Positions 1 to 7,856 of a stretch of DNA of 64,000 bases are shown in pieces. This stretch comes from Pontimicrobium aquaticum (GTDB lineage Bacteria > Bacteroidota > Bacteroidia > Flavobacteriales > Flavobacteriaceae). Each line of letters opens with the position of its first letter. The first letter of the stretch is position 1. The position numbers were made by a program, and so were the translations under genes. Where the stretch lies: NCBI RefSeq assembly GCF_005047595.1, contig NZ_SUPL01000001.1:372001-436000 (forward strand). The letters are read 5' to 3'. The notes beneath the pieces are model-generated. The model was not told the DNA's origin, made no database searches, and saw only the letters and a list, made by a program, of their open reading frames with translations.

Positions 1-1355
1 AACCCAAGTTTTGGATTGAAAAAACTATAATTTTCATCTACATTAATGGGTATTCTATTAGATGTTAATCCAACAGTTTTATAGTTTACAAATCGTCCTT
101 GTACATCTACAAATGCCTTTACATTATTTGATACTTTAAAACTAGCTTTTGAAAAGATGCTCCAATCGGTTTTATCGGATGTGCTAAAGTAGTATCTATC
201 ATTTATATTAGTATTAGGTGCTAAATTACTAGCCCAAATTACTTCACCATAATGGTCGTTAGTATAAGTACTAACTGATGCGCCTGAAATAATTTCAATG
301 CTATTCTCTATGTAAGTTACAGAACCATTTGCTACGTAAAAATGATTATCTAACCACCTGCGTACAATGACATCACTACCATCATTAATTAAATTATTGT
401 AATCTTCGGCATCCCTATCATCTTTAAACTGCTCAAAATAGCCTTCACCTCTTGTGTAGTTAAGTCCAAGGTTTGTTGACCATTGACTATTTAATTGCTC
501 GTTCCAATGTAATTGATAATGGTTTTGCCAGTAATTATCGGTTTCATTATCGTATGTATAAGGGTTTTGACGTCTGTCTTCCTCTAGCTCCTCAGCCGAC
601 AAACCATACCATGCTTGATAGGTGTGCTCTTCTCCTCCAAAGACCAATGCTTTTATTAACGTATTTTCATCAACATAACTTCCTTGCAAGAAATACGATT
701 TTAAATCGGCAAATGCTCTGTCAACATAACCATCAGAATAGATGTTAGACAATCTTCCAGCAAATTCGAAATGGTCATTGATTTTTCCTGTAGTGAATTT
801 TACCGTATGTTTTCTAGTACCAAACGATCCGAATGAGTTTGAAACTTCACCTCCTGCTTCATTAGAGATAGCATCAGTTAAAATATTTAAACTTGCTCCA
901 AACGCCCCAGATCCATTGGTTGAAGTCCCAACACCACGCTGTAATTGCAGGTTTTGTGTAGATGAGGCAAAATCGCCTAGATTTACCCAAAATGTTCCTT
1001 GGCTTTCGCTATCGTTATAAGAAATTCCGTTAATGGTAACATTAATACGTGTAGCATCCGAACCACGAACACGAAGATAAGAATATCCAATTCCAGCTCC
1101 AGCATCAGAGGATGTTATTACCGAAGGTAAATAATTTAATAGTGCTGGAATGTCTTGTCCTAGATTTCGTTTTTCTAGGTCTTCTTTCTTGACATTGGAA
1201 TGCGTTATAGGTGATGTAGGTTGAACACGTACAGCCTTAACTAAAATCTCATCCAGTTTTTCGATTTTGGTCGTGTCTTGTGCTTTTTGATTTTCTTGTG
1301 CTGTTACACTGACTGACAACACGAGTAGTGTTAAAAAAAGAAATAAATTTTTCAT
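1..1355 (-). CDS. TonB-dependent outer membrane receptor, TPP-riboswitch controlled (3' end outside window)
   Basis: The frame is open from an ATG at 1355 to the window edge, giving 451 codons; receptors of this family are usually 700-800 residues, so the C-terminal part of the barrel is missing. Residues 1-20 form a signal peptide ending VSVTAQ. A short segment EKLDEILVKAV resembles a TonB box and is followed by a plug domain (about residues 45-155) with the typical stretches YLRVRGSDATRINVTINGI and GTSTNGSGAFGASLNI. There is no N-terminal carboxypeptidase-regulatory-like domain. The TPP riboswitch upstream implies import of thiamine or a precursor across the outer membrane, the arrangement known for Omr1-type receptors of Bacteroidota. 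The substrate is inferred from the riboswitch, not from the protein itself. Confidence 0.9.
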   Translation of the reverse strand, partial: MKNLFLFLTLLVLSVSVTAQENQKAQDTTKIEKLDEILVKAVRVQPTSPITHSNVKKEDLEKRNLGQDIPALLNYLPSVITSSDAGAGIGYSYLRVRGSDATRINVTINGISYNDSESQGTFWVNLGDFASSTQNLQLQRGVGTSTNGSGAFGASLNILTDAISNEAGGEVSNSFGSFGTRKHTVKFTTGKINDHFEFAGRLSNIYSDGYVDRAFADLKSYFLQGSYVDENTLIKALVFGGEEHTYQAWYGLSAEELEEDRRQNPYTYDNETDNYWQNHYQLHWNEQLNSQWSTNLGLNYTRGEGYFEQFKDDRDAEDYNNLINDGSDVIVRRWLDNHFYVANGSVTYIENSIEIISGASVSTYTNDHYGEVIWASNLAPNTNINDRYYFSTSDKTDWSIFSKASFKVSNNVKAFVDVQGRFVNYKTVGLTSNRIPINVDENYSFFNPKLG

Positions 1356-1424
1356 ATCGATTAAATAAAATTATAATCGAATAAAAAGAGGTAATTATTC
1401 TTTTGTTGTTAAAATTGATTTTGA

Positions 1425-1455
1425 AAAAGACCTTTCGACTGCGCTCAAGGTGACA
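1425..1455. repeat. Flavobacterial intergenic repeat (CGACTGCGCTCAAGGTGACA type)
   Basis: The stretch around TTTCGACTGCGCTCAAGGTG resembles an interspersed intergenic sequence common in Flavobacteriaceae genomes. It lies between the TPP riboswitch and the receptor start codon. Read on the minus strand it has short arms ACCTT and AAGGT followed by CTTTTTC, so it can form a weak terminator-like hairpin. Family membership is from memory. Confidence 0.55.
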
Positions 1456-1475
1456 GAATCAAAAAATTATACATT

Positions 1476-1637
1476 GGCGATTATCGCCTTCCTAAACAGC
1501 ATTACCTGTTCTAGGTTCAATGGGTATGATCTCAGCCTCTCGGAGTTAAAAGTTAAAAGTTGACAATTAAAAGTTTTTAAGAATACTGATAACTGCTTAC
1601 TGATGACTGCTAACTGAAAAGCACCCCTTTATGAGAA
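1476..1637 (-). promoter_or_regulatory. TPP riboswitch (THI element)
   Basis: Read on the minus strand, the leader contains the conserved TPP-sensor blocks in order: GGGGTGC (1627-1621), GGCTGAGA (1537-1530), ATACCC closing P2, GAACCT, then ACAG-GTAATG-CTGT forming P5, and TTAGGAA. P3 pairs CTTTTC (1621-1616) with GAGAGG (1541-1536), and its loop is expanded by 74 nt. A short perfect hairpin, GGCGA-TTATCGCC-like, at 1476-1488 follows the aptamer. The element lies 120-280 bases upstream of the TonB receptor, directly after a good promoter. Thiamine pyrophosphate binding should lower receptor expression. Confidence 0.92.
1542..1615. repeat. Repeat-derived insertion inside riboswitch P3
   Basis: The 74 bases between the two P3 arms consist of two simple repeat families. 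One part has several degenerate AGTTAAAAGTT units. The other reads, on the minus strand, as AGTTAGCAGTCATCAG followed by a near-copy, TAAGCAGTTATCAGT. Similar CAGTTTACAGT / ACTGATAACTG units appear at 61262-61325 near rng. P3 is the naturally variable arm of this riboswitch class, so folding of the core should survive. Confidence 0.7.
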
Positions 1638-1642
1638 CGCTA

Positions 1643-1672
1643 CAAATATAAATATGTATTAGGAATTACAAA
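1643..1672 (-). promoter_or_regulatory. Promoter of the TPP-regulated receptor
   Basis: On the minus strand TTTG (1672-1669) and TATATTTG (1650-1643) are separated by 18 bases, matching the Bacteroidota sigma-ABfr form TTG-N19-TAnnTTTG. Transcription would begin near 1637, just before the aptamer. Confidence 0.8.
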
Positions 1673-1759
1673 TTATGAATTGCTATTTTTTTAGTTCTAT
1701 AAAAAATTAATTCTGTTATTAAACTTATTTCTCTCTGAACTGCGACTAAAACTGAAAAC

Positions 1760-2164
1760 TTAATCTAAATCTGGTTTTTTTCTGTTCGCTTTCTTTTCGG
1801 CTTTTTGACGTTTTTTTGCTAATCTTTTGTTTTTAACTGCCTTAGGCGTTTTAGTTGGAACACGTTTTTTTTGCTCTTTTAGTCCTTTTGCTATTAAATC
1901 TAAAAACTTTGCAATAACTATTTGCTTGTTTTTAAGCTGGCTTCGAGTTTCTGAACATTGCAAGATTAGTACATTGTCATTATTTAATCGATTGCTTAAA
2001 AACTCTTTTAATCTTTCTTTCTCTTGATTAGTTATATTTTTTGAGTTTTCTAAATCGTAGTATAGTTCAACTTTTGTAGCAACCTTATTTACGTTTTGTC
2101 CTCCACTGCCAGAGCTACGTACTGCTTTAAATTTAAGTTCGGTTATGAGCTGCTCTTGATTCAA
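1760..2164 (-). CDS. arfB: Alternative ribosome-rescue factor ArfB (YaeJ family peptidyl-tRNA hydrolase)
   Basis: The 134-residue protein has the class I release-factor core with the catalytic GGQ loop at residues 21-23 (SGSGGQNVNKVATKVEL). Its C-terminal tail is strongly basic (about residues 98-134, rich in Lys and Arg). That tail enters the empty mRNA channel of stalled ribosomes in characterised ArfB. It lacks the codon-recognition domain of RF1/RF2, as expected. The start codon is TTG, within TTGA, overlapping the stop of the DUF4301 gene by four bases; no in-frame ATG occurs nearby, so translational coupling is likely. It is the last gene of the leftward run that begins at 6219. Confidence 0.92.
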   Translation of the reverse strand: MNQEQLITELKFKAVRSSGSGGQNVNKVATKVELYYDLENSKNITNQEKERLKEFLSNRLNNDNVLILQCSETRSQLKNKQIVIAKFLDLIAKGLKEQKKRVPTKTPKAVKNKRLAKKRQKAEKKANRKKPDLD

Positions 2165-3717
2165 TTTATTTTAACTTGATGTGTTTCTTTTAAAAGGTCG
2201 TTAACCGTTTTTATAGGGTTAAATGTAATTAGCGGAACTTCAACAAAAATGGTATTCCAATAGGCCATACTACCATTCCATAAACCTGGAAGCTCTAATG
2301 CTTTTAAGTCTTTTCCAGATTTTGTTTTTGTGGTAATAAAGGCTGTATTTTTGTCAATAAATTTTGTTAAATCATACTTTTCTCCTTTATAATTTTTAAC
2401 CCCACACACTAAATCTACAGGATTAAAATGAGTCGCATTTTTAAGAATCTCAATCTGTTGAGGGTCGTTTTTATCTATTTGTGCAGACTCTACAATTTGC
2501 AAAGAAACAGTTGCCGAAGCATCTTTCACCCAAAATGGACCTCCTCCTGGTTCGCCTTGGTTTTTCACCATTCCACAAACACGAATGGGTTTATTAAGCT
2601 GACTTTTTAAATACGTTTTCTTCTCTTGAAAGTTTAGATTATTGAAATTATAATTTAATACAATATTAAGTTTCTGAGTTAAAAAATTAGTAATCTCTAT
2701 AAGCTGCTCATTACTTACCTTAGTGTCTAGAATATGTTGATAATTAAAAATATTCTCTTGAATTTTTAAAAGAATTCCTCCAAGCATTTTTTTGTATTTA
2801 GCAACCTCATCTACATAGTTGCTAACAACTACGTTATCTATATTTTTTATAAAAATAACATCGGCATCTATATTGTTTAAGTTTTCAATAAGCGCACCAT
2901 GCCCTGAAGGTCTAAATACCAACTTCTTATTTTTATCTCTTAAAGGCTCATTTGATAATGTTACAGCAATGGTGTCGGTTGCTTGCTTTTGATATGAAAA
3001 CGAAATATTGAACTTTGTTAAAGTAGAGTGTTCAATTACATCTTTAACTGTATTTATTTTTTTAGAGAATTTTTGTTGATGCGTTTTAGAAACTGTAAAA
3101 TGTAAATCGGCTTCGTTTTTAGAGGATGCATATTTAGCAGCTTCAAATAAATGTTCTTCAAAGGCTGTTAAAACATAGTTTTTATATTGATGAAATGGCA
3201 GTAGTCCTTTTGGTGACGAAGAAAAATTTAAAAGGTTTTTATCCAACATGGTTTTTACAAATAACCATTGCTGTTCATCGCTGGAGAGAGTATTATAATT
3301 TGAGTGCGTGTCATTTAATTTTAATATGACCTCATTAAAAAAAGGAAGTTTATTTAATCCTTCAAAAAAAATAGCTAATTCCTTATTATTTGAGTTTTTT
3401 AAATAAGCCTCAAGAGGCTTATTTTTAGGATTGTATCCTTCTAAAAACTGGAACAATGCTTTAAACATTCTTGTTGCAGCTCCAGAAGCTGGAACAAATT
3501 TTACAATTGAAACATTGTCTTTTTTAGAATTGTAAAGTGTTATTAGTTCATTAATATCTTCTTCGTTAAAAGACCAAATACCATCTCCAACTGTTGCAGC
3601 ACTTTTAAGGTTAACAAAAGGAATTCCTTTTTTAAAAAGTTCTAATTGAGATAATACTTTATCTACTGTTAATCCTTTTTTTTCTATTTGCTTAATGTCT
3701 TCTTTAGTAAAATTCAA
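2161..3717 (-). CDS. DUF4301 family protein, nucleotidyltransferase-like
   Basis: This 518-residue cytoplasmic protein belongs to the DUF4301 family of Bacteroidota, which has no established function. Two stretches recall UDP-sugar pyrophosphorylase-type nucleotidyltransferases: PASGAATRMFKALF near residue 76, like a nucleotide-binding GxGTR loop, and RPSGHGALIENLNNIDADV near residue 268, like the PSGHGD...NIDN block of those enzymes. That resemblance is my own reading, not a documented assignment. The start is TTG in the four-base overlap TTGA with the upstream kinase gene. The position between a NadR-like kinase and arfB is consistent with co-transcription. A role in nucleotide or vitamin salvage is possible but unproven. 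Confidence 0.8.
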   Translation of the reverse strand: MNFTKEDIKQIEKKGLTVDKVLSQLELFKKGIPFVNLKSAATVGDGIWSFNEEDINELITLYNSKKDNVSIVKFVPASGAATRMFKALFQFLEGYNPKNKPLEAYLKNSNNKELAIFFEGLNKLPFFNEVILKLNDTHSNYNTLSSDEQQWLFVKTMLDKNLLNFSSSPKGLLPFHQYKNYVLTAFEEHLFEAAKYASSKNEADLHFTVSKTHQQKFSKKINTVKDVIEHSTLTKFNISFSYQKQATDTIAVTLSNEPLRDKNKKLVFRPSGHGALIENLNNIDADVIFIKNIDNVVVSNYVDEVAKYKKMLGGILLKIQENIFNYQHILDTKVSNEQLIEITNFLTQKLNIVLNYNFNNLNFQEKKTYLKSQLNKPIRVCGMVKNQGEPGGGPFWVKDASATVSLQIVESAQIDKNDPQQIEILKNATHFNPVDLVCGVKNYKGEKYDLTKFIDKNTAFITTKTKSGKDLKALELPGLWNGSMAYWNTIFVEVPLITFNPIKTVNDLLKETHQVKIN

Positions 3718-4283
3718 TGGTGCTCTTTAATTAATTTATCAATATGCTTAACTGCTTCTTCCAGTCGTTCTTTTTTATTGCCTTTAAGCAATACATAGGG
3801 TCTGTTATACTTTTTTAATGCATCTTCAAAGGCCTTAAACATACGCTCTCTCTCATTGGGCTTGTCACGTAAGTCATCTGCTTCCCATGGTACATCTATA
3901 TAAGTTAAAAAATACAAGTCATAGGTGTTTTCAATAGCATACTTATCCAAAATAGGATCACAAGTTCCAGAATAATAAGCTTCAGAATACACTTTGGTTT
4001 CTAGCAAATCGGTATCGCAAATTAAAACAGAATCTGTTTTTTTAGCAAGCTCGTTTTCTAAAGCCATTTGCCCAATAGCAATAGGAACTAAATCTTTAGG
4101 CTCACATGTTCTTCGCTCGTTATTCCAAACATTTTGCAAATATTCTCTGGCATATTCTGGTACCCAAACAGAATTATAATATCTAGCTAAATGCCTAGAT
4201 AAGGTTGTTTTTCCTGTCGATTCGGGACCAAACAGCACTACTTTGACGCAGCTTGCAGGTTCTTGTTTAAGTTGTTTTTCCAT
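3714..4283 (-). CDS. NadR-like P-loop kinase (nicotinamide riboside kinase type)
   Basis: The 189-residue protein carries a Walker A loop at residues 19-27 (GPESTGKTT), a YAREY segment, and LICDTDLLETKVYSE as the Walker B/substrate region, all as in the kinase domain of NadR. The adenylyltransferase and repressor domains of enterobacterial NadR are absent. The gene starts inside the end of the pnuC-like gene with a 46-base overlap, so the two products are probably made together. A PnuC carrier plus an intracellular kinase that traps the imported nucleoside is the classical salvage arrangement. Nicotinamide riboside is the default substrate. The nearby TPP riboswitch leaves a thiamine-related substrate open. 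Confidence 0.85.
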   Translation of the reverse strand: MEKQLKQEPASCVKVVLFGPESTGKTTLSRHLARYYNSVWVPEYAREYLQNVWNNERRTCEPKDLVPIAIGQMALENELAKKTDSVLICDTDLLETKVYSEAYYSGTCDPILDKYAIENTYDLYFLTYIDVPWEADDLRDKPNERERMFKAFEDALKKYNRPYVLLKGNKKERLEEAVKHIDKLIKEHH

Positions 4284-4873
4284 TCAATATATCCTAAAAC
4301 AGCTAGTATTAAAAATATGGTGAATTGAATTCCTGAGAAACCCAATCCTTTTATAAAGTATAACGGAATTGAAATAATGTTACCTCCAATCCATAATAGC
4401 CAATGTTCAATTTTTTTGTTTGCCATCATCCACATGGCAGCAAAGAAAATACCTGTTGTAAATGTGTCAAAATAATCGGTAATTCTATCAAATCTATTAA
4501 AATACAAGTAAACACATATCACAAATATTGCTGTGCTTATAAAAATACCAACAGCTTTTAGTATATCTTTTTCTGAAGATTTCGTGATTTCAATATGTTC
4601 TCCTTGTATGAGTTTAGTCCACATATACCAACCATAAATACTCATTAATGTGTAGTAAATATTTATAATCAAATCACCATAAAGTGTAAACTGATAGCAT
4701 ATATACACATAAATAGCTGTGCTAATAATACCTGTTGGATACACCCAAATGCTTTCCTTTTTTGCAAACCAAACACTGGCCACTCCAAAAACAACTGCTA
4801 GTATTTCTAAACTAATATTTAGTGTTGTAGCAGTTTTATAAGGTTCGATAAAAAAATTAACTATCTCGTTCAT
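4238..4873 (-). CDS. pnuC: PnuC-family vitamin/nucleoside transporter
   Basis: The 211-residue inner membrane protein has about seven hydrophobic segments and the family signature WxxW in SIYGWYMWTK (about residue 80), which contributes to the substrate site in PnuC structures. PnuC proteins allow facilitated diffusion of nicotinamide riboside; the PnuT branch carries thiamine. The ATG overlaps the stop of the GGGP-synthase gene (ATGA), and the 3' end overlaps the kinase gene by 46 bases. Substrate specificity cannot be read from the sequence. The neighbouring NadR-like kinase favours nicotinamide riboside, while the TPP-controlled receptor 3 kb away keeps thiamine possible. Confidence 0.88.
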   Translation of the reverse strand: MNEIVNFFIEPYKTATTLNISLEILAVVFGVASVWFAKKESIWVYPTGIISTAIYVYICYQFTLYGDLIINIYYTLMSIYGWYMWTKLIQGEHIEITKSSEKDILKAVGIFISTAIFVICVYLYFNRFDRITDYFDTFTTGIFFAAMWMMANKKIEHWLLWIGGNIISIPLYFIKGLGFSGIQFTIFLILAVLGYIEWKNNLNKNLQAASK

Positions 4874-5592
4874 ACTAATTCATTAAAAAAAGATACATCT
4901 TCTTCGAAAGCAGTTCCAATAACCACGATGTCTGCTCCTGATTTGAAAGCTTTATCTAGTTGTGCTTTGCTTCGTATGCCACCACCAATAATTAATGGAA
5001 TATTTAGATCTTGTTTTACAGTTGAAATTATCTCTGTACTAACGGGATGCAACGCACCACTTCCTGCTTCTAAATAGATGAGTTTCATTCCTAGTAATTC
5101 TCCAGCTTTAGCTGTATCCGAGATAGCTTGAATATTATGTCTTGACATTGGAATAGTCTCTGTAATTCTTTGTACTGAGGTTTCTTTACCATTTTCAATC
5201 AACAAATATCCTGTTGGAATAATCTCAAGATGAGTTTTACGTAATTTTGAAACTGATTCTATATGTTTTCCTATCAAATAGTCTGGGTTTCTACCTGAAA
5301 TCAATGACAAAAACAATAAACCATCTGCTCTATCAGTAAGCTGGTTGACGTCTCCTGGAAATAAAACAATAGGTAAGCTTGTAAAACGTCTTATTTCTGT
5401 TACTAATTTTTCAGTAGCACTCTCAATTACTGAACTACCACCAACAAAAACATGAGTTACTTTAGATTTGTTTACTTTTTCAATAAAACTAGATATATCA
5501 TTAAGTTTTATTTTATCAGGATCTATTAAAACTGCTAATAATTTTTTCTTCTCAGAAATCGAGTCAAGTATATTTTGGTAGATGCTTTTCAT
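4870..5592 (-). CDS. Geranylgeranylglyceryl/heptaprenylglyceryl phosphate synthase family protein
   Basis: This 240-residue TIM-barrel protein begins with LLAVLIDPDKI. It also shows FVGGSSVIES, LPIVLFPGDVNQL, YLEAGSGALHPV and the phosphate-binding LIIGGGIRSKAQL followed by GADIVVIGTAFEED. These are hallmarks of the PcrB/GGGPS family, which links glycerol-1-phosphate to a prenyl diphosphate. In archaea this makes the ether lipid backbone; in Bacteroidota the homologues exist but their biological product is unclear. The ATG directly follows the stop of the phosphopantetheinyl transferase gene and the 3' end overlaps pnuC by four bases, so it sits inside a tight operon. Confidence 0.9.
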   Translation of the reverse strand: MKSIYQNILDSISEKKKLLAVLIDPDKIKLNDISSFIEKVNKSKVTHVFVGGSSVIESATEKLVTEIRRFTSLPIVLFPGDVNQLTDRADGLLFLSLISGRNPDYLIGKHIESVSKLRKTHLEIIPTGYLLIENGKETSVQRITETIPMSRHNIQAISDTAKAGELLGMKLIYLEAGSGALHPVSTEIISTVKQDLNIPLIIGGGIRSKAQLDKAFKSGADIVVIGTAFEEDVSFFNELV

Positions 5593-6219
5593 TTAGCTAA
5601 TAACATAAGCACAAGTAAACCCTTCAAACTCTAAAAACTTAGTGTTATAACGATACTTTTTGTTTTTAAAATCTATCCAAGCCACTGTTTCACTATCTTT
5701 TATCATAAATGGAATGACTAAAAAATGATCTTTAAAAACCATTCCAGGCGTTGCAAACAACTTGTATAACGACTCTTTAACACACCAAATAATGGTTAAT
5801 TCATTAATATAGTTTTCTGAATCTTTTTTTAAATAATTGAACTCATAATCAATAAACTTTGGTGCAATTCGAGCAATTTTATCGCGCTGCATTTCTATAT
5901 CAATCCCAACCTCTGCATCACTAATAATAACACCAACAAATAAAAAAGAATGTGTAATTGAAATACACTTACCATCTTTTAAGTGAGGCTTCCCATAATC
6001 ATCATAAAATAAATCTTGGTCTGTGTAACCTAAATCCCGGAGAATATGTCGTACACTTAAAAATCCTCTTTGATGCCATTCGCTTTTCATTCCTAATACA
6101 CGCTCCATACTATTAGGTTTCAAATCCAACGGCTTCAGTAATTCGTCATAAGATTCGGTAATCTTCCAGATTTTAACAGTAGTTTGTGAATTTGGAGTAA
6201 AGGTTTTATAAAGTGGCAT
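5593..6219 (-). CDS. 4'-phosphopantetheinyl transferase superfamily protein
   Basis: The 208-residue protein has the two metal/CoA motifs of Sfp-type transferases: VGIDIEMQRDKI (about residues 102-113) and WCVKESLYKLF (about 145-155). It would transfer the phosphopantetheine arm of CoA to a serine of a carrier protein. The length suits the Sfp/HetI class rather than the 120-residue AcpS. It is the first gene of the leftward run and diverges from ahcY across a 137-base gap. No carrier protein or synthase lies in the window, so the likely target is the housekeeping acyl carrier protein. Confidence 0.88.
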   Translation of the reverse strand: MPLYKTFTPNSQTTVKIWKITESYDELLKPLDLKPNSMERVLGMKSEWHQRGFLSVRHILRDLGYTDQDLFYDDYGKPHLKDGKCISITHSFLFVGVIISDAEVGIDIEMQRDKIARIAPKFIDYEFNYLKKDSENYINELTIIWCVKESLYKLFATPGMVFKDHFLVIPFMIKDSETVAWIDFKNKKYRYNTKFLEFEGFTCAYVIS

Positions 6220-6356
6220 TTACTTTTCTGAAAGTTAATAGTTATCTTTGCAACGCTAAAGTGTACTTGGCATTTTTAACATAGCGAATTTAACTATTTT
6301 TAAATTCTAAAACCAAAGTTGTCGCTTTTAAAAACACATAGAAAAAATATACTTAT

Positions 6357-7673
6357 ATGAACACAAAAACAATTCCTTACGTAGCTAACAAAGTTAAAGA
6401 TATGTCGCTTGCGGCTTGGGGAAGAAAAGAAATTGAATTGGCTGAAGCTGAAATGCCTGGATTAATGAGCCTTCGTGAAGAGTACAAAGATTCTCAACCC
6501 TTAAAAGGCGCTCGTATTGCAGGTTGTTTGCATATGACGATTCAAACGGCTGTGTTAATTGAAACATTACAAGCTTTAGGTGCTGAAGTGACTTGGAGTT
6601 CTTGTAATATTTTCTCAACACAAGATCAAGCTGCCGCTGCAATTGCTGATGCTGGAACTGCTGTTTATGCATGGAAAGACATGACAGAAGAAGAATTTGA
6701 TTGGTGTATTGAGCAAACCTTATTTTTTGGTGAAGATCGCAAACCATTAAACATGATTCTTGATGATGGAGGCGATTTAACCAATATGGTCTTAGATAAA
6801 TATCCTGAATTGGTTGATGGCATTAATGGTTTAAGTGAAGAAACCACTACAGGAGTTCATAGATTATATGAGCGTATGGAAAACGGAACGTTGCCAATGC
6901 CTGCAATAAACGTAAACGATAGTGTTACTAAATCTAAATTCGATAACAAATACGGTTGTCGTGAAAGTGCTGTTGATGCAATTAGACGTGCTACAGATAT
7001 TATGCTAGCTGGAAAACGCGTGGTTGTTTGTGGTTATGGTGATGTTGGTAAAGGTACTGCTGCCTCATTTAAAGGTGCTGGAAGTATTGTAACTGTTACT
7101 GAAATTGACCCAATTTGTGCGCTACAAGCTGCTATGGATGGTTTTGAAGTGAAGAAACTTGAGACCGTAGTTGGTAATGCAGATATCGTTATTACAACCA
7201 CTGGAAATAAAGACATTGTTCGTGGCGAACACTTTGAAGCTATGAAAGACAAAACCATTGTATGTAACATTGGTCATTTTGATAACGAAATTGACATGGC
7301 TTGGTTAAACAAAAACCACGGTCATACAAAAGATGTTATTAAACCTCAAGTTGATAAATACGATGTAAATGGAAAAGACGTGATTGTTTTAGCGCAAGGT
7401 CGTCTAGTAAATTTAGGTTGTGCAACAGGTCACCCAAGTTTTGTAATGAGTAACTCATTTACAAATCAAACTTTGGCTCAAATAGAACTTTGGAATAATA
7501 AAGATGCCTACGAAAACAAAGTATATATGTTACCAAAGCATCTTGATGAAAAAGTAGCCAAGCTTCATTTAGAAAAAATAGGCGTTGAATTAACAGAGCT
7601 TAAAAAAGATCAAGCAGATTATATTGGTGTTAAAGTTGAAGGGCCTTATAAACCTGAGTATTATAGATACTAA
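6357..7673 (+). CDS. ahcY: Adenosylhomocysteinase
   Basis: This 438-residue cytosolic enzyme hydrolyses S-adenosylhomocysteine to adenosine and homocysteine, recycling the product of methyltransferases. Visible motifs are [16 protein letters not shown] near the N-terminus, the NAD-binding [14 protein letters not shown] at about residues 221-234, [11 protein letters not shown], and the conserved C-terminal tail with [13 protein letters not shown]. Length and motifs are complete. A -7-like TATCTTTG lies at 6243-6250, with no clear -33 element. A strong terminator follows at 7711. A second, decayed copy of the last 100 bases of this gene lies at 11735-11839. Confidence 0.97.
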   Translation: MNTKTIPYVANKVKDMSLAAWGRKEIELAEAEMPGLMSLREEYKDSQPLKGARIAGCLHMTIQTAVLIETLQALGAEVTWSSCNIFSTQDQAAAAIADAGTAVYAWKDMTEEEFDWCIEQTLFFGEDRKPLNMILDDGGDLTNMVLDKYPELVDGINGLSEETTTGVHRLYERMENGTLPMPAINVNDSVTKSKFDNKYGCRESAVDAIRRATDIMLAGKRVVVCGYGDVGKGTAASFKGAGSIVTVTEIDPICALQAAMDGFEVKKLETVVGNADIVITTTGNKDIVRGEHFEAMKDKTIVCNIGHFDNEIDMAWLNKNHGHTKDVIKPQVDKYDVNGKDVIVLAQGRLVNLGCATGHPSFVMSNSFTNQTLAQIELWNNKDAYENKVYMLPKHLDEKVAKLHLEKIGVELTELKKDQADYIGVKVEGPYKPEYYRY

Positions 7674-7710
7674 AGTATTTTCATTCTTGTGAAGACAAAA
7701 TCTATTATAT

Positions 7711-7745
7711 AAAAAAACCTCCCAATGTCGAGAGGTTTTTTTATT
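7711..7745 (+). terminator. Terminator of ahcY
   Basis: Arms AAAAAACCTC and GAGGTTTTTT flank a 9-base loop and are followed by further T residues, 40 bases after the ahcY stop. Confidence 0.9.
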
Positions 7746-7856
7746 TTTAATCTCTAAATCAATCTATAACTCTTTCTGAAAAAAGATTAATGTATTATAG
7801 TTTTTTATGGTTTTAGGTTAGGTATTGGGTATAGAAATAGCGAAGCCTACAGGAAA

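Noticed and set aside
473-1020. Two plus-strand frames of about 90 codons opposite the TonB receptor.
   Set aside because: The minus strand gives an unbroken receptor with signal peptide and plug; the plus-strand translations have no recognisable features.
1542-1615. The repeat-rich stretch considered as a CRISPR-like array.
   Set aside because: Units are short, degenerate and without spacers, and they lie inside a riboswitch arm.
6394-7270. Minus-strand frames opposite ahcY.
   Set aside because: ahcY is complete and highly conserved; the antisense frames have no support.
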